A DNA stretch of 64,000 nt, taken from the NCBI GenBank assembly GCA_014529385.2, contig CM043949.1, positions 112,280,477 through 112,344,476 on the forward strand. Reading direction: 5' to 3'. This DNA comes from Adiantum capillus-veneris (taxonomy: Eukaryota > Streptophyta > Polypodiopsida > Polypodiales > Pteridaceae). The position numbers and the translations under genes are program-made. Every line of letters starts with the position of its first letter. Position 1 is the first letter of the stretch. Below the pieces are notes generated by a model. It did not search any database. It had not been told where the DNA came from and saw only the letters and a program-made list of their open reading frames with translations. Of the stretch, positions 34,219 through 45,290 are shown one piece after another.

Positions 34219-35770
34219 CTAAAAGGCTCATTTCATGTATTCTTGTGGGGACAAGCACGATAAGCATGCCCTTGCTCCCCGCACTTGAAACAACGGTTAT
34301 CTTTACGATAACGCTCTAGCTCGTTAGGGGAGAGTTTATTTTTGCCTTTATAAACTCCCTTCTCCTTAGCTTTGTTGTTGTTGGCATTGCCTTTAGGAGA
34401 CTTTTGGACAGTGTCCTTCCCCTAAGGCTCATTATTACAGTCCTTGTTCTTCGTGGGCTTAAGATTTCTCTTATCCTCTTGCTGGAAATTGAGTGGTGAA
34501 GCCACCATGGTATGGTGTATGACCGCAGCTATGGTATGTGGCCTTTGGGAGTTAACATACTCCACCATATCTTTAGTTAGACCCGCACAAAATTGTTGTT
34601 TTTGCTCTCCAAAATTCATCTTTTTGAAGATATGGCTTTGAGATGTAAGTCCCAGAACTTGTCTACATATTTGTGAATAGATTCATAGGGAGAGAGCTTC
34701 AAGCTTCGTCATTAGATGAGTAATTAGTCTTTGGCATCAATAGCCAAAAATTGCTTCATGATGGAAGGTCTTAAATCTTTCATGTTTGTGGAGCTTCACC
34801 GCTTGCTCGTAGGCTAGACCACCATTGCCTGACAAACTTTGGAAAATGCATAGCTACATGGCGTAGCTTAGAGCACTCCATGAAGCCCTCATCTCCAAAC
34901 TCCGCATCGAATTTGTTGGATGAAGGCCAAGACTTTGCCCCTAGCACCAAAGGTGCCATCATAGGTAAGGAAATAAATGTTCTTTCCTTTCTCTTTGAAC
35001 TTTTTGAGCTTGGACGACCTCTTCCACGCGGCATAGGATTCCTATGGCCTCTTCTTTTTGGTGGTTCGAAAATTGCACCATCACTTTCTTTAGAAGAGGA
35101 ATAATTTGAGGAGGATGGAGAAGAGGGTGACCTCTTTCTCGCCTTTTTCTTCCCTTATTCCTCCTTGTCCGCACCATCACTTTCTTCATGAAAGGAAGAG
35201 GATGAAAAAGATGGAGATGAGGGTGACCTCTTTCTCGCCGTTTTCTTCTCTTGTTTTTTTTCATCCCTCTTTGGATTGTGGTGTGGAGAAGTGTGCGACG
35301 GTCTTCTCCATTTAGGGGGTGTTGGAGAGTGTTTTTCCCGCCATCTTCATGGAGCCATCTCCACCAAGGTGTCAGGAGACTCACTTGTTTCTCGTTCTTT
35401 CGGTGGGTGCTCTACCATTGAAACTTGAGTTCTCGTTTGGGAAGGAGATGCGTCATCAGGTAGTAGATTTTTGAGCCCTTTGTATGGATCCTCTTCTTCT
35501 TCCCTTATTGGAGAGAGGCCTCTTTTGGAAGTCTCACAAGGAGGCTTCCTAGGTACTCTTTCTTCTTGGTGGGGAGTTTGGAGAATCCCATGAGCATGTA
35601 GCTACTGTTGCACTTCACTTTGGAGGGATGGATTGCCCATGGCTTGTTGAAGCCTAGAAACAAGGTAATTGACAAGCATATGGGGCATCATTAGTAGCCT
35701 GTTCATTAGCGAAATCAAAGTTATCAACATTAATTTCACCCGCTTTACTATTGTCATCCATTCTAACAAA
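34219..35770 (-). pseudogene. gypsy-2 gag
   Basis: Begins near 35762 (MDDNSKAGEINVDN), runs through a Ser/Arg/Glu-rich low-complexity part with two similar tandem segments (35384-34959), then the gag core (HVAMHFPKFVRQWWSSL, 34850-34810), the 34620-34422 frame, and a CCHC knuckle CFKCGEQGHAYRAC at about 34252-34293. Several stops and shifts. It contains the uninterrupted TTAA (34771-34774) where gypsy-1 holds family T. Confidence 0.65.
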
Positions 35771-36162
35771 TTTTAGGTGTAAAATTTTTATGCGTACTTT
35801 GGCACTTCAAGCCCTAGTTGCTACTCCTCTTACCCCTTTAGAAAAGCACTCAAGCTCCTGTACATGTGGCTCGAATATCATTAATTGCTAGGAATAGAAG
35901 AGAGGGTCTTTCACCACCAAAACAATATCGGCTCCTCTGAAGCTTCTAATAGCTCAATAGTGGTTAAGCCCTAGGCAAACCCCATAGGACTCCACTATTA
36001 AGACCATAACTCTCGATGGTGATGCCCCGTTATCTGCACGAAGCAGGCACACTGTAAGGCTGAAAAATCCCTATTCTACTTACTCAATTGCAATTAATAA
36101 TACCAACCATTTATAGTCAGCTTGAGGACCTCTCTTCTTGAGCAAGAAAAGAAAAACCTTGT

Positions 36163-36174
36163 GTTCTGATACCA
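36163..36174 (-). other. gypsy-2 primer-binding site
   Basis: On the minus strand TGGTATCAGAAC, one mismatch from the initiator tRNA-Met complement, one base inside the LTR end. Confidence 0.75.
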
Positions 36175-36175
36175 A

Positions 36176-36521
36176 TGTAACATTTAATGGTCTAGTAACT
36201 TGTGTGTACTGGAAAATAACATAGACATAGTGAGCATTTCATTAGAATAGATTCCTAATGAGCATAGTAATAGTGCTTGGATGGAGAGAGCAACAAAAAC
36301 AAAACACCTAGTTAGTCTGGCATGAACAATACTTCGAAAAGAGAGAGAAATTAAGCTATTGACAATAGTCATGGACTGGATGTACATGGAGCCGGTCCCC
36401 CCTTCAAAAGGCTTTGTATTATAGGTTTCCCCCATCAAGGGAGACATGTTATGATACAATACTTTGTGTTCTTTCAATAACTTGTTGATGCAATGAAAAT
36501 GGAAACTTCAAGCACCAAGCT
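36176..36521 (-). repeat. gypsy-2 5' LTR, inner part
   Basis: Corresponds to the last 350 bases or so of the gypsy-1 LTR (ending GTTACA on the minus strand). It is interrupted at 36521 by copia-2 and resumes at 42155. Confidence 0.85.
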
Positions 36522-36549
36522 TGAAGTCGCGGAGCGGAGCTTAGATCAA

Positions 36550-36647
<98 letters not shown>

Positions 36648-36819
36648 TACACAGACAGAGAGCTTACACAGTACGCAGAGAATTGGTTGAAGGGTTATCT
36701 CCCAAATCTTATTATTCACACAAGTATCAATAAGTATATACAAAGAGTTAGTGTTAAGCGAGCTAGGCGGGCGGGCAGCCATATCCGTATAAGAGGCCAC
36801 TTGGGCTTTAATCCCAACA
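36522..36819 (-). repeat. copia-2 3' LTR
   Basis: TGAAGTCGCGGAG...TTAATCCCAACA on the plus strand. It contains (CA)n of about 94 bases (36552-36645). On the minus strand it is preceded by the polypurine tract AAGTGGGAGGT (about 36820-36830). Confidence 0.9.
36552..36645. repeat. (CA)n microsatellite in copia-2 3' LTR
   Basis: About 47 CA units. The sister LTR has only about 13 (41951-41975), so the tract grew or shrank after insertion. Confidence 0.95.
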
Positions 36820-36903
36820 ACCTCCCACTTAAAGTCCAATGTGGCACTTTAAGTAACTGTAAATCTATGAACATAAATGTACAAAGATTTACATGTCTGC
36901 CAT

Positions 36904-37370
36904 CTATCCAATGCCCAATAACTCACGACAATGCACAAAGCCCTCGCTTGGAAGTCCCTTTGTGAGTAGATCAGCAGGATTGTCCTTGGTATGGATCTTT
37001 ATCAGTTGTATATTCCTGTCTTCAAGTACTTCCCTAATGAACTGATATTTCACATCAATATGCTTAGTCTTTGAATGGAACACTGGATTCTTTGCCAATT
37101 GTATAGAACTTTGACTATCACAATATAACTCTGGCATATCTACTTTGATTCCCAAGTTTGCTACCAATCTACCAAGCCAAATAGCGTCTTTGCATGCCTC
37201 ATTTGTTGCAACATACTCAACTTCTGTAGTAGACTGCGTAATACAATCTTGTAATCGAGTTCGCCATGATATGGCACCTCCACCCAATGTAAAGACATAG
37301 CCTGATGTAGATCTCCTCTTATCCAAGTCTCCTGCATAATCTGAGTCAGTGTATCATCTGACACTCAAAT
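36904..37370 (-). pseudogene. copia-2 RNase H
   Basis: The frame 37326-36904 (140 residues) reads KRRSTSGYVFTLGGGAISWRT, STTEVEYVATNEA (acidic residue), LYCDSQSSIQLAKNPVFH, HIDVKYQFIRE and NPADLLTKGLP, the typical end of copia pol. The segment just before it (YTDSDYAGD) lies behind a stop near 37355. The reading frame ends where the polypurine tract begins. Confidence 0.85.
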
Positions 37371-38430
37371 CCTGACTACCATGGAATATGTGCATACTCT
37401 TTGTATGTTTTAAGTATCTCATGATACCTTTCATTGCCTCCCAATGTTTCTTGCCAGGATTTGACATATATCTGCTTACCATTCCCACTACAAATGCAAT
37501 ATCCAGACGTGTAGCAATCATTTCATACATCAAACTCCCACATGCAGACGCATACGGCACCGTATCCATTCAAACCTTTTCAACCTCAGACTGTGGGCAA
37601 CCTTGGTTGCTTAGTTTCACATATGATGGCAATGGTGTCATCAATGCCTTTCCCCTGTCCATATGAAAACGTTACAACACCTTGTCAATATACTCTTCTT
37701 GAGATAAGTAAAGCATCTTCTTTGACCTATCTTGCTGGATACGCATACCCAATATATGACTTGCCTCATGCATGTCTTTCATGTCAAAAACCTTTGCCAT
37801 TTTTTATTTAAGAGCTGAAACTTTTTCCATTTGTCTACTAGCAAGTAACATGTTATCCACATACAAGATGAGGATTATCAAGCTACCATCCTTATCTTGT
37901 CGAGTATACAGGCAATGATCTGTCTCACTTCTCTTGTATCCTTGAGAAAGCATAAATTGGTGAAACTTCTTGTACCATTCTGCATACAGACTCTTTCTCA
38001 AACGACATACCAATTTCTCTTTGCCTTTCTCAACATACCCTTCTGGCTGCTGCATATAAACCTCCTCATGAAATCTCCATGAAGAAATGCCGTTCTCACA
38101 TCCATCTAATGTAAATGCAGATCATGTTTGTCAACCAAAGCAAGTACACTTCTCAATGTTGTCATCTTGACAACTGGTGAAAAGACTTCATCAAAATCTA
38201 TTCCGTGTTCTTGCTTAAAACCCTTAGCAACCAACCGTGCTTTGTATTTTGGTTGTCCATCATGAGGAGTAAGCTTATACCTATAAACCCACTTACAAGG
38301 TAGAGCTTTCTTGCCCTGTGGCAATTGAACCAAATCCCATGTTTGATTCTTATGCAGAGCCGTCATCTCTGATTGCATGGCCAACTGCCATTTTTTTGAG
38401 TCAACCACTTGTAATGCCTCCTTCTAACAA
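37354..38430 (-). pseudogene. copia-2 reverse transcriptase (YVDN)
   Basis: Frames 38408-38106 ([46 protein letters not shown]), then 38105-37804, and 37569-37354 (ACGSLMYEMIATRLDIAF). The catalytic motif reads LYVDNMLLA near 37850-37875: the second Asp of YVDD is Asn, which should abolish polymerisation. Stops at about 38105 and 37800 split the domain, and a few residues around LYGLKQ are missing near 37975. Confidence 0.85.
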
Positions 38431-39687
38431 GATGGTTCTCCGCAATCCGTGAGCATGACATGATTTAGAGGTGGCACATAACCATCAGGTGGTTTGGAGA
38501 CACGCTCAGAATGTCTCAGCACAACTGATTCTTCCTCTGTAGCCACTATAGGCTGTTCTTGAGACTGACCATGCTGTCTTGATGTGCTAGCACTAGGTCC
38601 ATCTTCCCTGAAGACAACTCTTCTAATCTCCTCTGTCTTCTCTGGCTTAGCATGAAACTTGGCTTCATTGAAATGCACATCATTGCTACGAATAACTTTT
38701 GTGGACTCAGGATCCCAAAGCCGGTAACCCATATCGCCCCATTCTCCGTAGCCAAGAAATATACACTTCCTGCTCTTTGGTTCTAACTTATTCCTCAAAT
38801 CCTTAGAAATATGGCTATAAGCTTCACAACCAAAGACTCTGAGATGCTTATACGAAGGTGCCTTGCCTGTCCATAGCATCTCGGCCACTTCACTCTTATC
38901 CAGAACCCTACTAGGAGACCTGTTGATCAAATGGACTGCTCTAGCCACCCATTGCTTCCGCCCAAAATCCATTAGGTAACTTAGCATTTGATAACATGCT
39001 TCTGACCTTCTCTTTTATGGTCCTATTCATACGTTCTGCAACTCCATTTTGTGAAAGATTGTATGGTGCAGTAAGTTCCCGCTTTATCCCTTTTGCTTCA
39101 CAAAAGTCTTGGAAAGCCTTGGAAACATACTCTCTACCATTTTCTGTCCTTAAGCATCTCAACTTCTGACCACTCTGATTCTCTACAAGTTGCAAGAATA
39201 TCTTAAAGAACTTGAGCACCTCATCCTTGTGCTTCAAGAAGTAAACCCATACTCTACGAGAATAGTCATCTATAAAGGTACAAAAGTATGCTGCTTCCCC
39301 TAGCGACAAACTAGGCATTGGTCCGCATAAGTCACTGTGTACAAGAGCTAACCGTTCATCCTTACGATTTTCCTTTGATCTATGCGGTTCCTGTATTTGC
39401 TTACCATAAACACAATGCTCACAAAACTCAAAATTATAAAATGAGAAACCAGGAAAATAACCAGAACGAGACAATATGTCCATTCCCTTCTTTGACATAT
39501 GTCCCAGCCTACGATGCAAGAGTGATACACTTGGCTGCTTAATCACATTAATTACATGGTTTTTGACCTCTGAAACATGTAAAGTGTATAGAGTTCCTGA
39601 CTTGCTACCATGTGCTACAATCATTGAACCTTTGGAGATCTTACAAGCATTGTTTCCAAAGACTGTCACATAACCCGCATCATCCAA
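38424..39687 (-). pseudogene. copia-2 integrase with GAG-pre-integrase domain
   Basis: The frame 39687-38941 (248 residues) contains the zinc-binding part (LLHRRLGHMSKKGMDIL, FCEHCVYGK) and the core: VHSDLCGPM (first Asp), LRTENGREYVS (second catalytic Asp replaced by Glu) and NGVAERMNRT (Glu). After an overlap near 38960, frame 38987-38424 continues with the C-terminal part (FGCEAYSHI, KCIFLGYGEWGDMGYRL) and the acidic linker to RT. Confidence 0.85.
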
Positions 39688-40010
39688 CTTCCTGTACTAA
39701 TCAAGCTCTTTCGAATTGTTGGAACATGTCTGACATTCTTGAGCAATAAAGAAGAACCATTTTGAAATTTTAATGCACATCTCCCACTCCAAGTATGTCG
39801 CAAACCTGCTCATTACCAAGTCTGACATAATCTTTAGTAGCCACATATGATGTAAACCACTCTTTGTAAGGAGAGACATGTAGACATGCCCCAGAGTAAT
39901 CCAATCACTCATGGCATAACCATCCTCTGCAGTCAAGAAAGAAGAATCATAGTTACTTGTGAGAAAGATGTCACTAGCTGCAAATTCCGAAATCACTGTC
40001 TGAACCAAAT
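39688..40010 (-). pseudogene. copia-2 aspartic protease (damaged)
   Basis: The frame 40008-39697 gives FLTAEDGYAMSDWI and then shifts. The expected DSGA active site follows in another frame around 39890. Boundaries follow from the flanking gag and integrase rather than from a clean domain. Confidence 0.45.
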
Positions 40011-40852
40011 CCTATGACATTCACTTCTTCAATCTTGACTGAAGTCTTCTTCTTATCATCTTGCTCAGAACTCTTAGATTTGGCTTTTTCTTGTCTCCAT
40101 TTTGTACAGTCCTTTCTCATGTGACCCTTCTTGCCATAATGATAGCACTCTATGTCATCATTTGACTTAGAGTCACGAGACTCACTTCTGTTTTGTGCCT
40201 TCTTACCCTTCTTCTCTTTGAATTGATGTCTCCCTCGAACAAGCAAAGCACTATTGCCTTTGCCTTTGGCAATGTTCTTCCTGTTCACTTCCTCTGTAAG
40301 CAAGTTGCCTTCTACATTGGAACTTGTAAGCCCCTCTGGTGTGGCATAATTACTTAATTCCGTGCAAAAAGTATCCCAACTATCTGGCAAAGTGATTAAG
40401 AGAAACATAGCCTTCTTTGAATCTGGAAAGACTATCTCCTGTGCTGTTAACTGGCTGAAAATTGTGTGAAATTCATTGAGATGATTTGGCATGGCTGTCC
40501 CTTCCTTCATCTTCAAATCCACCAATTTCTTGAGCCAGTAAATCTGAGAAGCATCACTTTGTTTCTTGTACATACCACATAGCTTATGCCATACGCCATA
40601 CGCTGTAGTCTCTTCTGCTATGTTGAAGTAAACATTCTCTGCCAGTGTCAACATGATTGTGGAACAAGCTAACTCTTCAAGCTCTTCCCACTCATCTTCA
40701 GCCATACCTTCTGGTCTCTCCCCTTTGAGATTCAGTGGCTTCACTTGTTTTTTATGCACCAAAACCTGCCAAATCTGCTTCTTTCAGAATAGAAAGTTTG
40801 TGCCATCCAGCTTCTTTATGTTGTAAAGAGTCTCACTTTGAGAAGATGCCAT
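39974..40852 (-). pseudogene. copia-2 gag with altered zinc knuckle
   Basis: The ATG at 40852 starts MASSQSETLYNIKKLDGTN, the usual copia gag start, stopped by TGA near 40784. The frame 40762-39974 (262 residues) carries the UBN2-type core (STIMLTLAENVYFNIAEE, VWHKLCGMYKKQS, LVDLKMKEGTAM, LPDSWDTFCTEL). The knuckle at about 40100-40150 reads CYHYGKKGHMRKDC: the second Cys of C-X2-C-X4-H-X4-C is Tyr. Confidence 0.8.
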
Positions 40853-41897
40853 GTCTGCCAAACTGTTTACTCCTGGGAAAAATCCGACAGAGTTTCCCTT
40901 GTAAACTGGCCTCTGTACACAATAAACAAGCTGTAAACAACAAGCTAAACACCTCTCCTCAAGAACTATCACTATTTTGAAAAATTTTGACAGTCTCCCC
41001 TAAAAACTGAGCTCTGGAAACCAAAAGATAGCTCGAAAACAACCATAAATATCTGACCAGTGATAAATCTAAAAATCTCTGTAATATGCTATTATGTAAG
41101 CATACACTGTCTCCTGTCTGGGCGATCACAAAGCCTGTATCTGTCTCAAGACTGAACCCTAAACAATGCCTCAACGGCCTGACGCATAAGATGCAATCTA
41201 GTGTCTACACAAAGTCATACATCCTATGGGATAAAAGTTGCCAAAGAGGATGCATGTAGAGGGGAACTCCAGCAACCTAATCCACCTCACACTGGGTAAC
41301 CTAGCCCCCAGTACTTGGATTCAAAAAACCTCACACACAACCCTCTCAGATAGCTCAGCAAACTGCCCAGAACTAGCATACATCCTACAATAGACCAATC
41401 ACTGTCCTATGACCGCTACGACGGTCTGTCTGCTAGCGTGACTCACAACTAGCAGATCCACAATCACAATACATCAATCTGCAATACATGCCAGTGGTCA
41501 AGCCGTCGTATGGCCACACCTCCCCTGGAACCTGGCAAGCACAAGAAGTAGCAATGCAGACTGCAATATATATATCTGATGATATATATGTGTACCTCGT
41601 CTATAGATGATTCTTTGAATACTAATGAGTGATGTATGTCGATGCCGATATTGATGCCGACCACCTCCTGCTTGCCAATCTACACAAGACGGGTTTCTTT
41701 GCGGCTGAAACCTATCTTTTGTTGTAGTGCTCAGAACGAAATTTTGAGGGCGTAAACAGCTTCAAAAAGGGGGTAAAACCCCAGGTTGCCTAATGGAAAT
41801 ACTCCCGGAACACCGAGTGTGAATGTCCAAGCTCCGAATCTAGAATCTGCCTGAAAAGTGCGTGCACACGCGATTACGCAAAAACGCACTGAACCTT
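40853..41897 (-). other. copia-2 leader
   Basis: About 1 kb between the gag start and the primer-binding site, without a coding signal. This is long for a copia leader, which is usually a few tens to hundreds of bases. Confidence 0.5.
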
Positions 41898-41909
41898 GCT
41901 CTGATACCA
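41898..41909 (-). other. copia-2 primer-binding site
   Basis: Minus strand TGGTATCAGAGC, a perfect 12-base match to the initiator tRNA-Met complement, one base inside the LTR. Confidence 0.9.
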
Positions 41910-41910
41910 A

Positions 41911-42149
41911 TGGAAGTTGCGGAGTGGAGCTTAGATCGATTCACACAAAAACACACACACACACACACACACACAGATACACAGACAAAGATCTTACACA
42001 GTACGCAAAGAATTAGTTGAAGGGTTATCTCCCAAATCTTATTATTCACACAAGTATAAGTGAGTATATACAAAGAGTTAGTGATAAGCGAGTTAGGTGG
42101 GCGGCCGGCCATATCCGTATAAGAGGCCACTTGGGATTTAATCCCAACA
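41911..42149 (-). repeat. copia-2 5' LTR
   Basis: TGGAAGTTGCGGAG...TTAATCCCAACA on the plus strand. Same as 36522-36819 but with a much shorter CA tract. Followed by the AAGCT target duplication at 42150-42154. Confidence 0.9.
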
Positions 42150-42154
42150 AAGCT

Positions 42155-43388
42155 CACACTTGTAACACAACATTAATTCACTCACGGTCTTAGACCCAAG
42201 ACCTCACACACCTTCGAAGATGGTGAGAGCTAGCAGGGTATGAGAGTAGATCAAGAGGAAGAAGAGTATTCTTACAAGAAATAAGTATGTCTCCTCACAT
42301 AATCACTCATAATAGCTTAGTATAGATTAGTTATTAGCATGGTAGAGGAGATGAGCATGCATTGGATCTTGGCTCTTGGTTGGATTTGCATCAGAAATCC
42401 AAGAGTTGTTGGTGTAGGCCTTCCTTCTCACAAGCTTGGAGTAGATGATGAGCTTTCCATTAAAGCTTGAAAAGGAGAGATAGTCTTCTTTACTTCACAC
42501 ATGAGATTGTGTAATTGTGTGTGATAATCCTTGCAAAAATCAGCCCCCCCTCTCTCTCTCTTAGTCGACCCTCTTGCTTTTTACTCATTTTGGCATCCTA
42601 TTGGCCCCTGCAAAGCTTAGACAATGACAATTAAGAAGCATAAGTGATAGTTTTGTGACATGTGCCTTTCTTTCTCTTTTTTGAGAGCTTTAGGTATTTA
42701 AATAATGCAATTAAACTCTCATTGGACCCCTTAGTCTTCTGGCCAATAGGAATCAAGCAATCCATTGGTCTGTTGAATGCTCATTGGACCCCTTGGGAGA
42801 CTGTCCAATAGTCTTCTAGAGAGCCTAATTCCTATTGGTTCTTTTATCAAGTGGTTATTGATGAATTAAACTAGATTTACTCTAGCCTATTCTCATTGGT
42901 CCACCTCTATGGCCATCCAATAGGAATTGATTGCACCTTATGGGCAACTGGGCTAGGGAGCTGACATGTGTCCACTACGCCCTTTGTGTAAAGGGAGCTT
43001 GCAAGTGTGTGTGTGTGTGTGTGTGTCTCATTCCCTACTAAAAGGGCTTGACCCTCAAGGATAGGGATGTGGGAAGACTTTTGAGTCTTCCCACAAGCAT
43101 CCAATTTTCCCTAAGTTTTGATCATTGGACATTACCTTTGAATTCTTAGCATTTTGAAGTCTTAATGGACTGAACCTTAGAGTCTTTGAATCCCATTGAT
43201 GCACCTTTCTCCTTTGCAGATGGCCCCCTCTTTGGATCCCTATTTTCCCTCCTTTGGATCCCTACCGTGATTGATTTGCCAGCTTAACCAATATTCTAGA
43301 TTTTTCTCCCCTGGTACTTCCCCATATTAAATGATCGGTTAAACATGAGAAAATCATTTAGGAGAATTAGATATTAGTTATTATGACA
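42155..43388 (-). repeat. gypsy-2 5' LTR, outer part
   Basis: Reverse complement of the first three-quarters of the gypsy-1 LTR, ending at 43388 with TGTCATAATAAC on the minus strand. A short GT run lies at about 43005-43025. Confidence 0.85.
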
Positions 43389-44020
43389 TAAGTAGCATAT
43401 TTAGTTAGCTAATTGGTACATTCAGTGTGCAAATTAGCACAAACAGTGCTAACTAGCACAAATTATGCTAACAAGCACATTCATTATGCTAACTAGCACA
43501 TTCAATATACTAAGTAGCACTTACAGTATGCTCACTAGCACTCATAGTATGCTAGTAGGCACATACAGAGTGCTAACTAGCATTACATTATGCTAAGATG
43601 CACTTACATTATGCTAACTATCACCTTGAGTACAAAGGGGACTTAAACTTAGAATATGCTAACTAGCACTTACAATGTGCTAAGATGCACTTACATTATG
43701 CTAACTAGAACCTTGAGTACAAAGGGGACTTAAACTTAGAATATGCTAACTAGCACTTACAGTATTCTAAGATTCACTTACAATATGCTAGTAAGCACAT
43801 ACAGATTGCTAACTAGCATTACAGTATGCTAAGATGCACTTACATTATGCTAACTAGAACCTTGAGTACAAAGGGGACTTAAACTTAGAATATGCTAAGT
43901 AGCACTTACAATATGCTAATCAACACCTACCATATGCTGACTAGAATTTACAGTGTGCTTCCAAGTATGGCTTGTATACTAATTAGCATTACTAATATGA
44001 TAAATAACACACTCTGTAAG
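43389..44020. repeat. TAGCAT palindromic repeat array 3
   Basis: About 630 bases of ATGCTAACTAGCACTTACA words, the other strand of the array 1 and 2 word, with a higher-order segment starting CCTTGAGTACAAAGGGG at 43624, 43711 and 43860. It abuts the gypsy-2 LTR end without a gap, so it is the continuation of array 2 across the insertion. Confidence 0.85.
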
Positions 44021-44069
44021 GTGATCAACATATTGAAGATTTGACCTAGCATCTACAGTATAGCATGTT

Positions 44070-44955
44070 CTAGCTAGAATAAACCATAAACAACCAAATT
44101 GTAAATAACAACCAGTATGCTAACTGTAAAGCATTCACATGCTTTTTAGTGTACTCGAATAATGGTGCTTTGGTTAGATTAATTACCTGAGGTTCATCAA
44201 GGAGGTGTACAGGGTGCTTTATGTAATTTTTCCTCCCCATCCTCTTTCGACAAACATCTTTTTTGTTGGGGGATACATGTGTCTCTTCCCTCCAAAATGT
44301 GTAAACCAGCTCTTTCATTTCATCTGTGATTGTGCTACGACGAGCACGTTTTTGACATGCAGCCAATGAAAACATTCCACTGTTAGCATTCGATGTCACC
44401 TGCAATTTAGCCTTGGAAAATGATCAAAGCAAAACTTTAAGGAATCTTGAGAGTTTTGACATATGCATGTTCTCCTTTGAATTCAACATCGTGGACAATG
44501 TTGTATGCTTCAAATAAAACTCCTCATTACAGCTTGGATGCTTCACAAGCGCCAAGGTGTTATGAACATTGCACATGATCAGACTTTGAATAGTAGACTC
44601 CTCTGGACACACTGCTTGCATGACAAGATGATGAGATACTAAATTCCAAATTTCTTGCTTGTATTCTGTACTAATTCCTTCAGTCCTCCTCTTGAACGGT
44701 GCCACAATCTCAAAAAAAAATTTATTCTTCTTTTCCACCTCAAAGGCAAGCTCCTGAACCTGAACCTGCTTTAAGTTTTATCTTCTCTCGTTGTTTCCTC
44801 TTTCTTTGTCTCTCATAATCCCTAATGACAGTAGAAGTTGGGTCCTCCAAGTTTGGATTCATTGTCTGTAAAGGATCCCTTCTACTACCTTCATCTACTT
44901 TTTGTGAACACTCAAGTAAACCTACCAGATTAGATTGCAAGGTATAGTTCGCCAT
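44070..44955 (-). pseudogene. Minus-strand gene of the large element
   Basis: Three minus-strand frames join into one protein-like stretch. 44955-44740 begins MANYTLQSNLVGLLECSQKV and has a basic run ERQRKRKQREKIKLK (nuclear-localisation-like). A shift at about 44740 leads to 44738-44424 (VAPFKRRTEGISTEYKQEI, QAVCPEESTIQSLIMCNVH), and after a stop comes 44405-44070 (KRARRSTITDEMKELVYTFW, HVSPNKKDVCRKRMGRKNY, HLLDEPQ). The start lies about 340 bases inside the right TIR. The pattern recalls uncharacterised proteins of transposon-rich genomes, but I cannot name it. It is the best candidate here for the element's own transposition protein. It ends at the edge of array 3, so the rest may lie past an array-filled intron. 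Confidence 0.45.
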
Positions 44956-45096
44956 AACTGTATGAGATGGGGAGGAAGTGGGCTACACGGAGAGAATGAG
45001 AGGCAAAGGGAGAGGGTGAGACTGTTTGAGATAGAGAGAAAGAGAGAGAGCTTGGCTTACACAAAGCATGGATAACAGAGGAGAGAGAGAGGGAGA

Positions 45097-45100
<4 letters not shown>

Positions 45101-45151
<51 letters not shown>
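45101..45151. repeat. (GA)n microsatellite
   Basis: About 51 bases of GA inside the right end of the large element. Confidence 0.95.
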
Positions 45152-45157
<6 letters not shown>

Positions 45158-45290
45158 CATGACACCATGAATTCATGAAAAAGATGCCACGTTTGAACTT
45201 GGTGTCGAGTAATTTTAACATTGATCTTGGCTCTCGAATATATGCTAACAAGCACTACTAACTAGCATTTTTCAGGACATCATTTTTTGT

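Larger units (their letters stand above)
36522..42149 (-). mobile_element. copia-2: complete minus-strand copia element with TSD AAGCT
   Basis: LTRs at 36522-36819 and 41911-42149, flanked by AAGCT at 36517-36521 and 42150-42154. It interrupts the gypsy-2 LTR. Internal order on the minus strand is a primer-binding site, gag, protease, integrase, RT, RNase H and polypurine tract. All parts are present but broken by stops and shifts. The LTRs differ at roughly one position in a dozen by eye outside the microsatellite, so the insertion is not recent. Confidence 0.9.
30687..43388 (-). mobile_element. gypsy-2: minus-strand chromovirus-type element, 3' LTR lost
   Basis: Same family as gypsy-1. In minus-strand order it has a 5' LTR (43388 to 36176, split by copia-2), a primer-binding site, gag, protease, RT-RNase H, integrase and a chromodomain tail. 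Homology to gypsy-1 ends at about 30687, so the 3' LTR is missing. It lies between array 2 and array 3 of the large TIR element, which were probably one array before insertion. Confidence 0.8.
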
